Program-made: the position numbers and the translations under genes
The notes under the pieces: generated by a model
What the model was told of the DNA's origin: nothing
The model's database searches: none
The model's input: only the letters and a program-made list of their open reading frames with translations
NCBI RefSeq assembly: GCF_030814435.1
Contig: NZ_JAUSUW010000006.1
Span: 124,001 to 188,000 of the forward strand
Direction: 5' to 3'
Source of the DNA: Peteryoungia aggregata LMG 23059
GTDB lineage: Bacteria > Pseudomonadota > Alphaproteobacteria > Rhizobiales > Rhizobiaceae
Length of the DNA stretch: 64,000 nucleotides
Shown here: positions 17,445 to 25,968 of the stretch, in pieces
How the letters are laid out: each line of letters opens with the position of its first letter
Position numbering within the stretch: position 1 is the first letter of the stretch

Positions 17445-18101
17445 ATGTCCGGCCATCATCACGACCACGACGATCATCACCATCATCATGGCCATGATCA
17501 CCACCACGACAACCAGTATTCGGACATGCAGGCGCGGGTGAAGGCGCTCGAAACGCTTTTGACCGAAAAGGGCCTGATCGACCCTGATGCGATCGATGCG
17601 ATCGTCGAGACCTACGAGACGAAGGTGGGGCCAAGAAACGGTGCGCGGGTCGTGGCCAAGGCCTGGGCCGATCCCGCATTCGCCGACTGGCTGAGACACG
17701 ATGCAACGGCGGCGATCGCAAGCCTCGGCTATACGGGCCGACAGGGCGAGCATATGCGGGCTGTGTTCAACACGCCCGACACCCACAATCTCGTCGTCTG
17801 CACGCTGTGCTCCTGTTACCCTTGGTCGGTGCTCGGCCTGCCGCCGGTCTGGTACAAGGCGCCGGCCTATCGGTCCCGGGCAGTGATTGATCCGCGCGGG
17901 GTGTTGGCCGAATTCGGCGTAAGCCTGCCGGAGGAGATGCGGATCCGCGTGTGGGATTCTACGGCGGAGCTGCGCTATCTCGTCGTACCCCTGCGTCCCG
18001 CTGGAACGGACGGGCTCGATGAAGAGGCGCTCGCCGATCTCGCGACGCGCGATTCGATGATCGGCACCGGTCTGGCGCTTACTCGGGAGGGTTCGCGATG
18101 A
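17445..18101 (+). CDS. Nitrile hydratase alpha subunit, cobalt-type, His-rich N-terminus
   Basis: This is the catalytic subunit of nitrile hydratase, which converts nitriles to amides. The metal-binding claw is [10 protein letters not shown], with Cys119, Cys122 and Cys124. Thr120 after the first Cys is the cobalt-type signature, whereas iron enzymes have Ser. Residues 4-21 contain thirteen histidines mixed with Asp, an extension not present in well-studied alpha subunits. AGGAA six bases upstream supports ATG 17445, and the 218-aa length fits the family. Thiocyanate hydrolase gamma shares the fold, but the partner genes favour nitrile hydratase. Confidence 0.92.
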   Translation: MSGHHHDHDDHHHHHGHDHHHDNQYSDMQARVKALETLLTEKGLIDPDAIDAIVETYETKVGPRNGARVVAKAWADPAFADWLRHDATAAIASLGYTGRQGEHMRAVFNTPDTHNLVVCTLCSCYPWSVLGLPPVWYKAPAYRSRAVIDPRGVLAEFGVSLPEEMRIRVWDSTAELRYLVVPLRPAGTDGLDEEALADLATRDSMIGTGLALTREGSR

Positions 18102-18757
18102 ACGGGCCGCATGATCTCGGCGGGCAGATGGGCTTCGGTCCGGTCGTACCGGAGACGGACGAGCCCATATTCCATGCCGACTGGGAAAAGCGGGCGCTCG
18201 GCATTACGCTTTCCTGCGGCGCTTTTGGCGCCTGGTCGATCGACGAAAGCCGGCATGCGCGTGAGAATATTCCGCCCGCCAATTATCTGGCAGCAAGCTA
18301 TTACGAGGTCTGGATCCGGGGTGTGGACATGCTGCTTCAGCGGCATGGTTTTGCCACCGCTGAGGAGTTGGCAACGGGTCGGCATCTGGAACAGGGCCGC
18401 GCGCCGAAGCGCGTCTTGAAGGCCGAGATGGTCGAAGGGGTGCTGGCCCGTGGCGGGCCTTGTGACCGTCCCGTCGAGACCGAGCCGAAGTTCGGCGTGG
18501 GTGATCGTGTGCGAACGAAGAATTTCCATACGACGGGCCATACGCGTCTACCCCGTTATGCGCGGGCGAAGATGGGTGTCGTGGAAGCAGTGCAGGGCGG
18601 CTTTGTTTTCCCTGATGATAATGCCCATGGACGGGGTGAAAACCCGCAATGGGTCTATACGGTCGTCTTCACGGGAGACGAGATCTGGGGCGAGGGGGGC
18701 GATCCGACGCTGACCGTCTCCATCGATGCCTGGGAGAGCTATCTTGAGCGTGTGTGA
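18098..18757 (+). CDS. Nitrile hydratase beta subunit
   Basis: This 219-aa protein begins [16 protein letters not shown], the hallmark N-terminus of nitrile hydratase beta subunits, and contains [13 protein letters not shown] and the SH3-like C-terminal barrel with [20 protein letters not shown]. The beta subunit helps shape the active site and holds the alpha subunit. Its ATG overlaps the alpha stop by four bases (ATGA), so the subunits are translationally coupled. Confidence 0.95.
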   Translation: MNGPHDLGGQMGFGPVVPETDEPIFHADWEKRALGITLSCGAFGAWSIDESRHARENIPPANYLAASYYEVWIRGVDMLLQRHGFATAEELATGRHLEQGRAPKRVLKAEMVEGVLARGGPCDRPVETEPKFGVGDRVRTKNFHTTGHTRLPRYARAKMGVVEAVQGGFVFPDDNAHGRGENPQWVYTVVFTGDEIWGEGGDPTLTVSIDAWESYLERV

Positions 18758-19118
18758 CACGGTGACCGATCTCGCGGCATCGCCGGGCCTGCCGCGTTCG
18801 CCCGAAGGGGCACCGGTTTTTGCCGAGCCGTGGCAGGCACAGGCCTTTGCCATGACCGTGCATCTTAACGCGCGTGGCGTGTTCAGCTGGGCGGAATGGG
18901 CGGACAGCCTGTCCGCCGAATTGCATCGCCCGGAGCGGGCCGCAGACGGATCCGACTATTTCGATGCCTGGGTCGCGGCCTTGGCGGGACTTCTGGAGCG
19001 CAAGGGGCTGGCCGATCGCGACACCGTTGAGGCCTTGCGCGAAAGCTGGCAGCGGGCGGCGGAGGCGACGCCGCATGGTGCGCCGATCGAGCTCTCCAAC
19101 GACCCGCTCAGGGTCTGA
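18744..19118 (+). CDS. Nitrile hydratase activator/accessory protein (P14K-like)
   Basis: Accessory proteins of this type resemble the beta-subunit N-terminal region and are needed for cobalt insertion and Cys oxidation in the alpha subunit. This one contains GAPVFAEPWQAQAFAMTVHL and FSWAEWADSLSAEL, typical of the family. The TTG at 18744 is preceded by GGGAGAG at ideal spacing and is preferred. ATG 18726 or GTG 18750 are alternatives. All starts overlap the beta gene. It closes the alpha-beta-activator cluster, and no amidase or aldoxime dehydratase follows. Confidence 0.88.
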   Translation: MSVCDTVTDLAASPGLPRSPEGAPVFAEPWQAQAFAMTVHLNARGVFSWAEWADSLSAELHRPERAADGSDYFDAWVAALAGLLERKGLADRDTVEALRESWQRAAEATPHGAPIELSNDPLRV

Positions 19119-19191
19119 TGTCCACGATTTGTTCTGACATTTCCGGCTTTGGCCTTGCATCGGGCCTACGAATCCGCGCATGACCTAGGCC

Positions 19192-20322
19192 ATGCAATTC
19201 GCGCCCCAGCAAGACGAGGCCCTCAAGGCCGTTTCGAAATGGCTGAAGGAGGGAAAATCCCCTGTCTTCCGGCTGTTCGGCTATGCGGGTACGGGCAAGA
19301 CGACGCTTGCCAAGCATTTTGCCGAGCATGTCGACGGCGACGTGCTGTTTGCCGCCTTCACTGGCAAGGCGGCGCAGGTCTTGCGCTCGCGCGGGGCCTC
19401 CAATGCCAAGACCATTCACTCGCTGATCTACCGCCCGCGCGGCGAAGAGGCGGTGGAGGACGAGGAGACGGGCAAGACCTCGATTGCGCCGATGTTCTCG
19501 ATCAACCGCCAGAGCCCGGTCGCCAAGGCCGCCCTGATCGTCATCGACGAATGCTCGATGGTCGATGAGGCGCTCGGCCGCGACCTGATGAGCTTCGGAA
19601 CACCGATCCTGGTGCTCGGCGATCCCGGTCAGTTGCCACCGGTCTCCGGCGGCGGCTTTTTCACCGACCAGGAGCCTGACTATCTGCTCACTGAGATCCA
19701 TCGCCAGGCGCGCGACAACCCGATCATCCAGCTCGCAATGCATATCCGCGAGGGCAAGGAGATCATGTATGGCGATTACGGCGACACCGCGCGGGTGATC
19801 TCGAAGAACGAGGTGACGCAGGATCTGGTGCTCGGGGCGGATCAGGTGCTTGTCGGAACCAACAAGACGCGGCGTCGCTACAACATGCGCTTGCGCGAGC
19901 TCAAAGGTTTTACCGTCGACTATCCGCAGGCTGGCGACAAGCTGGTGTGCCTCAGGAACGATCAGGTGAAGGGCCTGCTGAACGGCTCGCTCTGGCAGGT
20001 GATGACGTCGTCGCGCGAGACGGTGAAGCCGGGCATCAATCTCCTGATCAAGCCCGAAGACGACGACATGGATCGCGGGGCAGCCAAGATCAAGCTGCTC
20101 AAGGACGCCTTCGCGGATATCGAGACGGAGATACCCTGGTCGACGCGCAAGCGTTACGACGAGTTCGACTACGGCTATGCGCTCACGGTCCACAAGGCCC
20201 AGGGCTCACAGTGGAACGACGTTGTGCTGTTCGACGAGAGCTGGGCGTTCCGGGATACGCGCGAGCGCTGGCTCTATACGGCCGTTACTCGCGCGGCGGA
20301 GACGCTCACCATCGTCCGGTGA
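19192..20322 (+). CDS. RecD-like ATP-dependent DNA helicase (AAA_30/UvrD C-terminal)
   Basis: This superfamily 1B-type helicase has 376 aa. Walker A is visible as GYAGTGKTTLA, motif II as VIDECSMVDE, motif III as LVLGDPGQLPPVSGGGFF, and the C-terminal helicase motif as YALTVHKAQGSQWNDVVLF, with VAVTRAAETL-like residues at the end (YTAVTRAAETLTIV). It is shorter than RecD or RecD2, lacking their N-terminal extension. It may act in DNA repair or processing, but the pathway is unknown. It converges with the DUF4405 gene 16 bases downstream. Confidence 0.9.
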   Translation: MQFAPQQDEALKAVSKWLKEGKSPVFRLFGYAGTGKTTLAKHFAEHVDGDVLFAAFTGKAAQVLRSRGASNAKTIHSLIYRPRGEEAVEDEETGKTSIAPMFSINRQSPVAKAALIVIDECSMVDEALGRDLMSFGTPILVLGDPGQLPPVSGGGFFTDQEPDYLLTEIHRQARDNPIIQLAMHIREGKEIMYGDYGDTARVISKNEVTQDLVLGADQVLVGTNKTRRRYNMRLRELKGFTVDYPQAGDKLVCLRNDQVKGLLNGSLWQVMTSSRETVKPGINLLIKPEDDDMDRGAAKIKLLKDAFADIETEIPWSTRKRYDEFDYGYALTVHKAQGSQWNDVVLFDESWAFRDTRERWLYTAVTRAAETLTIVR

Positions 20323-20338
20323 GCGCTCCTGACAAAGC

Positions 20339-20851
20339 TCACTTCGCCTTCAGCGCGGTCAGCGTGGCCATCAGTTCCATCGTGTCCTTGCCGGAGGCCG
20401 TCGCAATCTCGGACAGGGGCTTTGAAGGATCAACCGTTGTGAAGCCCGCTTCCTTGAGCGCGGTCACGATGTCCGCATTCGATTTGCCGAGCAGCGGCGC
20501 CACCTCTGCCGGGGTCGCTGCCGCCACGATATTGACCATGGCAAAGGCGGGATTGCTGCTCGCGCTGCTCGTGTCTCCTGTAATGGCCGGCCAGGCGAAG
20601 ACAAGGCCGGCGATCAGACAGATGGCAAGGGACAGGGCCATCGGCAGGCGCTTGAAATAGGCGAGGAACGGGCGCCAGTTCTTCCAGACATGCAGGACGA
20701 AAGGAAGGAACAGCACCATGCTCAGCCATTCATGCATTTCTCGGAAGGCTGTTGTGCCAACATGGAAGAAGAGCGCGATGCCCGAGATAAGGGAGATGAG
20801 AAAAAGCCCCGTCGTGAAAGGCGTGGCATAGCGGGATAACAAAGACGGCAT
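20339..20851 (-). CDS. DUF4405 membrane protein (cytochrome b561-like fold)
   Basis: This 170-aa protein has three predicted membrane helices with histidines placed as in small membrane cytochromes (ALFFHVG, MHEWLSM, FVLHVW), consistent with DUF4405. The C-terminal 75 residues (from about SSASSNPAFAMVN) form a soluble region with two repeated helix-hairpin-like segments ending TALKAK. GAGG seven bases upstream supports ATG 20851. Haem binding is inference from the His pattern. Confidence 0.82.
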   Translation of the reverse strand: MPSLLSRYATPFTTGLFLISLISGIALFFHVGTTAFREMHEWLSMVLFLPFVLHVWKNWRPFLAYFKRLPMALSLAICLIAGLVFAWPAITGDTSSASSNPAFAMVNIVAAATPAEVAPLLGKSNADIVTALKEAGFTTVDPSKPLSEIATASGKDTMELMATLTALKAK

Positions 20852-20861
20852 CGGAAAGCCT

Positions 20862-20880
20862 CGATCGTTGAACACGATCG
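20862..20880. promoter_or_regulatory. Inverted repeat upstream of the DUF4405 gene
   Basis: CGATCGT (20862-20868) and ACGATCG (20874-20880) form perfect 7-bp arms around TGAAC, ending 11 bases before the DUF4405 start. It could be an operator or a 5'-UTR hairpin close to the ribosome-binding site. Confidence 0.35.
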
Positions 20881-20963
20881 CCTCCTATCGCCTCGGCCTG
20901 GGACTGTCCCGTTAAACTCCGTCCACTATTGATGATCGGCAATCTGGCGGGATCGCGGGCTTT

Positions 20964-21650
20964 TCAGTTGGCAACGATCCCGAGCAAGACCGCCTTCGCC
21001 ACAGCCTGGAACCGGTTCTGTGCGTCCAGCTTGCCGACGATGTTGCGCTCGATCGCCGCGACCTCGTCGGTCTTCAGTTCCAGGGTCCTCGCAATGCGGA
21101 TGGGTGTGTAGCCCTCTGCCATCAGTTGAAGGCAGCGGGATTCGATGTCGGTGAGGGCCGGGCCTCGGGGTGCGGGCATGATACGGCTGTCGGCGGCCTC
21201 TTCATGGTCGAGCAGCGCATTCAACTGCTGAAGCTGTCGATGGACGGTAGACAGGTTCGCAGCGAGCTCCCGTCGGCGCGCCAGCAGCGCTTCTTCCAGG
21301 ATGAGATTGGCTTCGATCTTCGAGGTCGCCGTCGAGAGTGTGTCGAACAGATCCTGAATGACGGAGATCGGCATGCCCACCTCGCGGCAGACATTGATCA
21401 ATGCCATGCGGGCGATTTCGTTGCGCCCATAGACGCGCATCAGGCCCATTCGCTGGGCGTTGATCAGCCCCTTTTCTTCGTAGAAATGCAGAGTCCTGTG
21501 CGTCACCCCGAAAAACTCGGCCATTTCAGCAATCGCAACGGGTTCCCTTGGGGGGTCCTTCAGCAGCACCAAATCGGGAAAGATAATCTCCTCGGTGCTC
21601 TTTGCGGATGTGCTCGTGACTGGATGCAGATGGTGTGTTCCGTTCGACAT
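20964..21650 (-). CDS. Composite transcription regulator: MerR-type HTH plus LuxR-type C-terminal HTH
   Basis: The 228-aa protein has a MerR-like DNA-binding region (about residues 35-105: IAEMAEFFGVTHRTLHFYEEKG, then YGRNEIARMALINVCREVGM), a helical linker, and a C-terminal GerE/LuxR-like helix-turn-helix (LTDIESRCLQLMAEGYTPIRIARTLELK). Two different DNA-binding modules in one chain are uncommon. GGAGGGGG just upstream supports ATG 21650. No receiver or ligand domain is evident. Targets are unknown. Confidence 0.8.
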   Translation of the reverse strand: MSNGTHHLHPVTSTSAKSTEEIIFPDLVLLKDPPREPVAIAEMAEFFGVTHRTLHFYEEKGLINAQRMGLMRVYGRNEIARMALINVCREVGMPISVIQDLFDTLSTATSKIEANLILEEALLARRRELAANLSTVHRQLQQLNALLDHEEAADSRIMPAPRGPALTDIESRCLQLMAEGYTPIRIARTLELKTDEVAAIERNIVGKLDAQNRFQAVAKAVLLGIVAN

Positions 21651-21834
21651 GTCCCCCTCCATGTTCAGTATCAACGCGTCTGCCGAAGCCGATGGTCTGT
21701 CGCTGCTTCCTCCTGCCTGCCGATTCGTTGCTGTTCGATTCTTCGCCTGTGTGAAAGCGTATAGTATATTCGAAATACATAAAATAAATTTTCGACGCGG
21801 AGTGTCACCCAAGGTGAGGGGGCCAAGAGGGAGC

Positions 21835-22815
21835 TCAGTCCCGCATGCAGGACTGAGCGATCAGCCTTGGTATCTCTGTGATGATTTCGCTGCCTTGGCT
21901 TAGGCCCGCCCATTGCTGCTGGCAGCGACGAGCGCTGATATAGGCAGCGTCGGTGCGTTCCAGCGTGTAGCGATAGGTCGCATCGAGGCACTTCATCTGT
22001 CCAGTCGACAGGGCATTCTCATGGCAGAAGCGGTAGACCGAGCCGGGGATCGTCAGGTTGGCGCCGGCAAACTGGTTGGCGATGGCGCCCAGTTCGAGGA
22101 TGTCGCCGGATGTCGGCCATCGGTTGGCAGAGGGCGTGATGTCGCGGCCGGAGCGCAGGTGACGCAATCGTAGCCGAAGACCGGTTTGGCTGTCGCTTTC
22201 CACCAGCATCTCAAAATGCAGCGGATGTGGCGCGCCGCCTTCGTAGATCGGCCGTTCTTCGGGGCTGGCGATGGCGACGGCCCAGAGACGGCTGCGCCAG
22301 AGGCGTATGGCGTTGACGAAGATCCGTGCGGCTTCGTCATGGTTTCCCGGATTTCGAAGAAACAGGCGGGGCAGGGAATTCAGATCGTGGTGGAAGCCGC
22401 TCTCTGCGGCATTGGCCGTCCCTGAGTCCGGGAACTCGATGTCGCTCTCGTCACCCTGGAAGGGCACCGGCGTCGTGCGCTCGTAGACTGGCACGTAAGC
22501 GCCGATCGGCATGCGGATCCGCAGGGTTTCGCCGCAGCCTTCGCCTGCATAAAACTGATTGAGGAGTTTGCGCAGCTTGCCAGCCTGGACACGAACGAGC
22601 GGATCCGTACCGGGGTCAAAGCCTTCGCCACGACTGAAGACGTCGATACCGATCGTATAGCCCTTCAGCTGATGGGCGAGACCCAGTTGCTCCATCTCGA
22701 CGATGAACTTGAGGAAAGCCCTCAGCCGTTCCGAGCGGGCGAAGGTCCGACTGGACAGCACCCGCTGCAGGGCTTCCATGACCTGCCTGCCCTCGATCCT
22801 GACTTCCGTCGACAT
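21835..22815 (-). CDS. Conserved protein of unknown function with an RxxxFLxFIVE/DPLVRVQAGKLR N-terminal domain
   Basis: I do not assign a function. The N-terminal 110 residues contain RLRAFLKFIVEMEQLG, LKGYTIGIDVFSRGEGFDPG, and DPLVRVQAGKLRKLLNQFY followed by IPIGAYVPVYE-like residues. I recall this domain at the N-terminus of several rhizobial cyclase-like and TPR proteins, where it resembles a winged helix. The C-terminal 200 residues show no catalytic motif and contain several Cys. GGAG upstream supports ATG 22815 (326 aa). It lies 184 bp upstream of the MerR-LuxR gene on the same strand. Confidence 0.75.
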   Translation of the reverse strand: MSTEVRIEGRQVMEALQRVLSSRTFARSERLRAFLKFIVEMEQLGLAHQLKGYTIGIDVFSRGEGFDPGTDPLVRVQAGKLRKLLNQFYAGEGCGETLRIRMPIGAYVPVYERTTPVPFQGDESDIEFPDSGTANAAESGFHHDLNSLPRLFLRNPGNHDEAARIFVNAIRLWRSRLWAVAIASPEERPIYEGGAPHPLHFEMLVESDSQTGLRLRLRHLRSGRDITPSANRWPTSGDILELGAIANQFAGANLTIPGSVYRFCHENALSTGQMKCLDATYRYTLERTDAAYISARRCQQQWAGLSQGSEIITEIPRLIAQSCMRD

Positions 22816-23064
22816 ACCAACTCCAAACCGTTCGGGCGTGTGCACCTGGCGCGGGTTCATCCGTGCCGAATTGTGCGATCCGTCACAATCGGTAATCTGA
22901 CTAATTGATGGGGCGGTGGGGTCAATACCCCAAAGTCTAGGGGGCCCGCGACATTGCCATCCATCAATTTCGCGTATCGGATCATTTGCGATTCTCGTTG
23001 GCCATCGCACCCGCTATGCCGTATGGATGCGGCCGTGTTCTCATCCCTGCCGGATCCTGCCGCC

Positions 23065-23817
23065 ATGCCTGCAAAGCTTTCCGTCAATCTCAATGCCATC
23101 GCCATGCTGCGTAACCGCCGGGACCTTCCATGGCCCGATGTCGCGGATCTCGGCCGGATTGCGCTGCGGGCCGGAGCGAGCGGGCTCACGGTACATCCGC
23201 GGCCCGACCAACGTCATATCCGGTTCAGCGACCTGCCCGTGCTGCGGGCACTGATCGATGATGAGTTTCCGACTGCGGAGTTCAACATCGAAGGTTATCC
23301 GACCGAGGACTTTCTAGCGCTCTGCGAGGCGATCGAACCGGAACAGGTGACGCTCGTGCCCGATGATCCAGCCCAGGCGACGTCGGATCACGGTTGGGAT
23401 GTTGAAAAACATCAGGAATTCCTGAAGCAGGTGGTCGGACGGCTGAAAGCCGGAGGCATGCGGGTCTCGCTCTTCGTCGATGGCGACGGGCGGCCTGAAG
23501 CAATGGCGATGGCCAGGACGACCGGTGCCGACCGCGTCGAACTCTATACCGGTCCCTATGGCGGTTGTTATGATCGTCCCGACGAGGCGGCGCGGCAGGT
23601 CGAGCTTCTCGGCTTGACCGCCGATGCGGCGAAAGCGGAAGGGCTTGCCGTCAATGCCGGCCACGACCTGACCGTCGCCAACCTGCCGCTGCTGGTCAAG
23701 CGCATCCCGCATCTCGCAGAAGTCTCGATCGGCCATGGTCTCACGGCCGATGCTCTCGAATTTGGAATGACCGAGACCGTACGGCGTTTCTGCCGCGCCT
23801 GCGGTCAGAAGGTCTGA
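23065..23817 (+). CDS. pdxJ: Pyridoxine 5'-phosphate synthase PdxJ
   Basis: PdxJ closes the pyridine ring from 1-deoxyxylulose 5-phosphate and aminoacetone 3-phosphate in vitamin B6 synthesis. The 250-aa protein starts [19 protein letters not shown] and shows [14 protein letters not shown], the EFNIEGYP segment, [16 protein letters not shown], and the late [16 protein letters not shown] and EVSIGHGL motifs that contribute active-site residues. The start at 23065 gives the usual length, and the longer upstream frame adds unconserved sequence. It converges on the racemase gene with four bases between stops. Confidence 0.95.
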   Translation: MPAKLSVNLNAIAMLRNRRDLPWPDVADLGRIALRAGASGLTVHPRPDQRHIRFSDLPVLRALIDDEFPTAEFNIEGYPTEDFLALCEAIEPEQVTLVPDDPAQATSDHGWDVEKHQEFLKQVVGRLKAGGMRVSLFVDGDGRPEAMAMARTTGADRVELYTGPYGGCYDRPDEAARQVELLGLTADAAKAEGLAVNAGHDLTVANLPLLVKRIPHLAEVSIGHGLTADALEFGMTETVRRFCRACGQKV

Positions 23818-23821
23818 CGCG

Positions 23822-24535
23822 TCAGGCGGCGCGTATCTCCGCCGCCTGCTGCAGCGCGAAATCCACGGCTGCATCGGCATGGATCGTCGTGGAATCAAAG
23901 CCCGGTAGTGGGAGGCTTGCCGGGTCGAGGATCAGGCAGATCTCGGTGCAGCCGAGGATGACGCTATCGGCGCCGTCGGCTCTGGCTTGCTCGATGATCG
24001 CCATCAACCGCTCACGAGAGCAATCCTTTACCTGCCCGGCACAGAGTTCGTCGAAGATGATGGCATGGGTGGCCGTGCGTCCATCCGCATTCGGAACCAT
24101 CACGTCGATGCCGTGCCTGCGCATGCGCTCGGCGTAGAAGCCGTGCTCCATGGTGTAGCGTGTTGCGAGCAGCAGAGGACGGCGGGCGCCGCTTGCGGCG
24201 ATCGTCTTTGCGGTTTCATCGATGATGTTGATGAGCGGCAGGCCCAGCCGGTCTGAGACTTCGTCCGCCACCAGATGCATGGTGTTGGTGCAGATCAGCA
24301 CGCAGTCGGCGCCGGCACGTTCGAGCCCTTCTGCCACTCGGGCAAGTCGCTCGGCCGCCTGATCCCATCGACCGGCCTTCTGGAGGTCGACGATCTCCTG
24401 GAAATTGACCGAGTGCAGGATGATTTCAGCGGAGGCCAATCCACCGAGCCGAGCCCGCACGGCCTCGTTGATCTGGCGGTAATAGACCGCCGAACTCTCA
24501 AAACTCATTCCGCCAATCAGGCCAATCGTTCGCAT
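23822..24535 (-). CDS. Aspartate/glutamate racemase family protein
   Basis: This cofactor-independent racemase family uses two cysteines, seen here in VLICTNTMHLVAD and VILGCTEICLIL. The N-terminus MRTIGLIGGMSFESSAVYYR is typical of the YgeA-like aspartate racemase branch. The length is 237 aa. GGGAGA upstream supports ATG 24535. It is divergent from an Lrp/AsnC regulator across 163 bp, which suggests regulation by an amino acid, though that is inferred from arrangement only. Confidence 0.92.
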   Translation of the reverse strand: MRTIGLIGGMSFESSAVYYRQINEAVRARLGGLASAEIILHSVNFQEIVDLQKAGRWDQAAERLARVAEGLERAGADCVLICTNTMHLVADEVSDRLGLPLINIIDETAKTIAASGARRPLLLATRYTMEHGFYAERMRRHGIDVMVPNADGRTATHAIIFDELCAGQVKDCSRERLMAIIEQARADGADSVILGCTEICLILDPASLPLPGFDSTTIHADAAVDFALQQAAEIRAA

Positions 24536-24698
24536 TTGTCGTCTCCCGGTTTGCATGTTCCAAGAATGACGGAGATACCGCGCCGGTGATTTGCGTTTTG
24601 TCCGCGGGAGCGCCTCCTTGATGCGTCCTGAACTCGGCTATATGGTTGTTTGGCGCCGAATTTTTGCGTCAGTGACTGTAATTGTGGGAGGCATGGGC

Positions 24699-25163
24699 GT
24701 GATTGATGATAGGGACCGGAAAATTCTCGACATTCTGCAGCGTGATGCATCGATTGCGGTTTCGGATATTGCCGAGAGGGTCTCGCTTTCGGTTTCGGCC
24801 TGTTCTCGCCGGATCCAGAAGCTTGAGGACAGCGGTTACATCGCGCGGCGCATCGCAGTGCTCGACCGTGACAAGACCGGCGTGCCGACCACGGTTTATG
24901 CGCTGGTCAAGACTGCACACCATGCGGACGAGTGGATCGAGGCCTTCCGGCGGGCTATCAGCGATATTCCCGAGATCGTCGAGGCCCACAGGCTGACCGG
25001 TCACTATGACTATATTCTCAAGATCGTCCTGCCGCGGGTCGAGCATTACGACGTCGTCTATCGACGTCTCGTCAAACGTGTCGAGCTCTTCGATGTCTCG
25101 GCCTCGATCTCGATGGAGACCCTGAAGCATGGCTTTGCCGTGCCCGTCGACTATGCCGAATAG
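24699..25163 (+). CDS. Lrp/AsnC-family transcriptional regulator
   Basis: The protein has an N-terminal HTH (DRKILDILQRDASIAVSDIAERV and SVSACSRRIQKLEDSGYI) and a C-terminal RAM ligand-sensing domain (AHRLTGHYDYILKIVLP). GGGAGG at 24686-24691 fits the GTG at 24699 with seven bases between them. The ATG at 24693 would leave only one base. The size of about 154 aa is normal. It is placed divergently to an Asp/Glu racemase and may control it in response to an amino acid. Confidence 0.92.
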   Translation: MIDDRDRKILDILQRDASIAVSDIAERVSLSVSACSRRIQKLEDSGYIARRIAVLDRDKTGVPTTVYALVKTAHHADEWIEAFRRAISDIPEIVEAHRLTGHYDYILKIVLPRVEHYDVVYRRLVKRVELFDVSASISMETLKHGFAVPVDYAE

Positions 25164-25183
25164 TGGTTGTCACTCATGGCAAC

Positions 25184-25217
25184 AAAAAAAGGCCCCGGGG
25201 CCGAAGCCCCGAGGCCC
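25184..25217 (-). terminator. Rho-independent terminator (minus strand) after the tandem exported-protein array
   Basis: On the minus strand GGCCTCGGGGC and GCCCCGGGGCC form an 11-bp stem, with one G-U pair, around a TTCG loop, followed by seven T residues. The same pairing on the plus strand would have a C-A mismatch, so it serves the minus-strand array and marks its 3' end. Confidence 0.85.
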
Positions 25218-25236
25218 ACCACGCACCCTTGGATAA

Positions 25237-25485
25237 TCAGGAGGCGTTGGAGACCGAGCGGGTCACGAGTGTGACCGACTTGTCGGCATTGACCTTGTAG
25301 ACTTCGCGGACATCACGGCCGTCGCCATTGGCGAAGGTGTGCAGGAAGGTCGAGCCGGCAGGTGCCTTTTCGAGCTGGACGTTTGCGTTGTCATAGGTGA
25401 GCGAGCCCGGGATCGGCTGGATGGCGGCGAAGGCAGAAGTGCCGGCAGCGAGGGCGATGAGGGCGGCAGAGATGATGGTCTTCAT
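25237..25485 (-). CDS. Small exported protein, tandem copy A (82 aa)
   Basis: The product has a signal peptide (MKTIISAALIALAAGTSAFA) and a mature part of about 62 residues with IQPIPGSLTYDNANVQLEKA, GSTFLHTFANGDGRDVREVY and a closing KVNADKSVTLVTRSV. There are no Cys residues in the mature part. The amino-acid sequence is identical to copies B and C. This copy is the last in the transcription direction, ends in TGA instead of TAA, and is followed by a terminator. I recognise no characterised family. A periplasmic or secreted location is inferred from the signal peptide. Confidence 0.85.
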   Translation of the reverse strand: MKTIISAALIALAAGTSAFAAIQPIPGSLTYDNANVQLEKAPAGSTFLHTFANGDGRDVREVYKVNADKSVTLVTRSVSNAS

Positions 25486-25602
25486 GATCGTGTTCCTTGT
25501 GTGCGTTGGGTGTGGCGGCGGCTCAGTGGGGTGGGGGAGAGGGGACCGAGCCTGCCGCCGAAGGGTTTTGCGTCTTGGGAGGCGCGAGTTGGGATGCTTC
25601 GA

Positions 25603-25851
25603 TTAGGAAGCGTTGGAGACCGAGCGGGTCACGAGTGTGACCGACTTGTCGGCATTGACCTTGTAGACTTCGCGGACATCACGGCCGTCGCCATTGGCGA
25701 AGGTGTGCAGGAAGGTCGAGCCGGCAGGTGCCTTTTCGAGCTGGACGTTTGCGTTGTCATAGGTGAGCGAGCCCGGGATCGGCTGGATGGCGGCGAAGGC
25801 AGACGTGCCGGCAGCGAGTGCGATGAGGGCGGCAGAGATGATGGTCTTCAT
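25603..25851 (-). CDS. Small exported protein, tandem copy B (82 aa)
   Basis: The protein is identical in amino-acid sequence to copies A and C and starts exactly 366 bases from each neighbour. It differs from them at only a few synonymous positions, for example GACGTG versus GAAGTG on the plus strand near 25802 and GAGTGC versus GAGGGC near 25818. The intergenic sequence on its upstream side is almost the same as that upstream of copy A. Near identity at synonymous and noncoding sites indicates recent duplication or ongoing gene conversion. Confidence 0.85.
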   Translation of the reverse strand: MKTIISAALIALAAGTSAFAAIQPIPGSLTYDNANVQLEKAPAGSTFLHTFANGDGRDVREVYKVNADKSVTLVTRSVSNAS

Positions 25852-25968
25852 GATCGTGTTCCTTGTGTGCGTTGGGTGTGGCGGCGGCTTAGTGGGGTGG
25901 GGGAGAGGGGACCGAGCCTGCCGCCGAAGGGTTTTGCGTCTTGGGAGGCGCGAGTTGGGATGCTTCGA

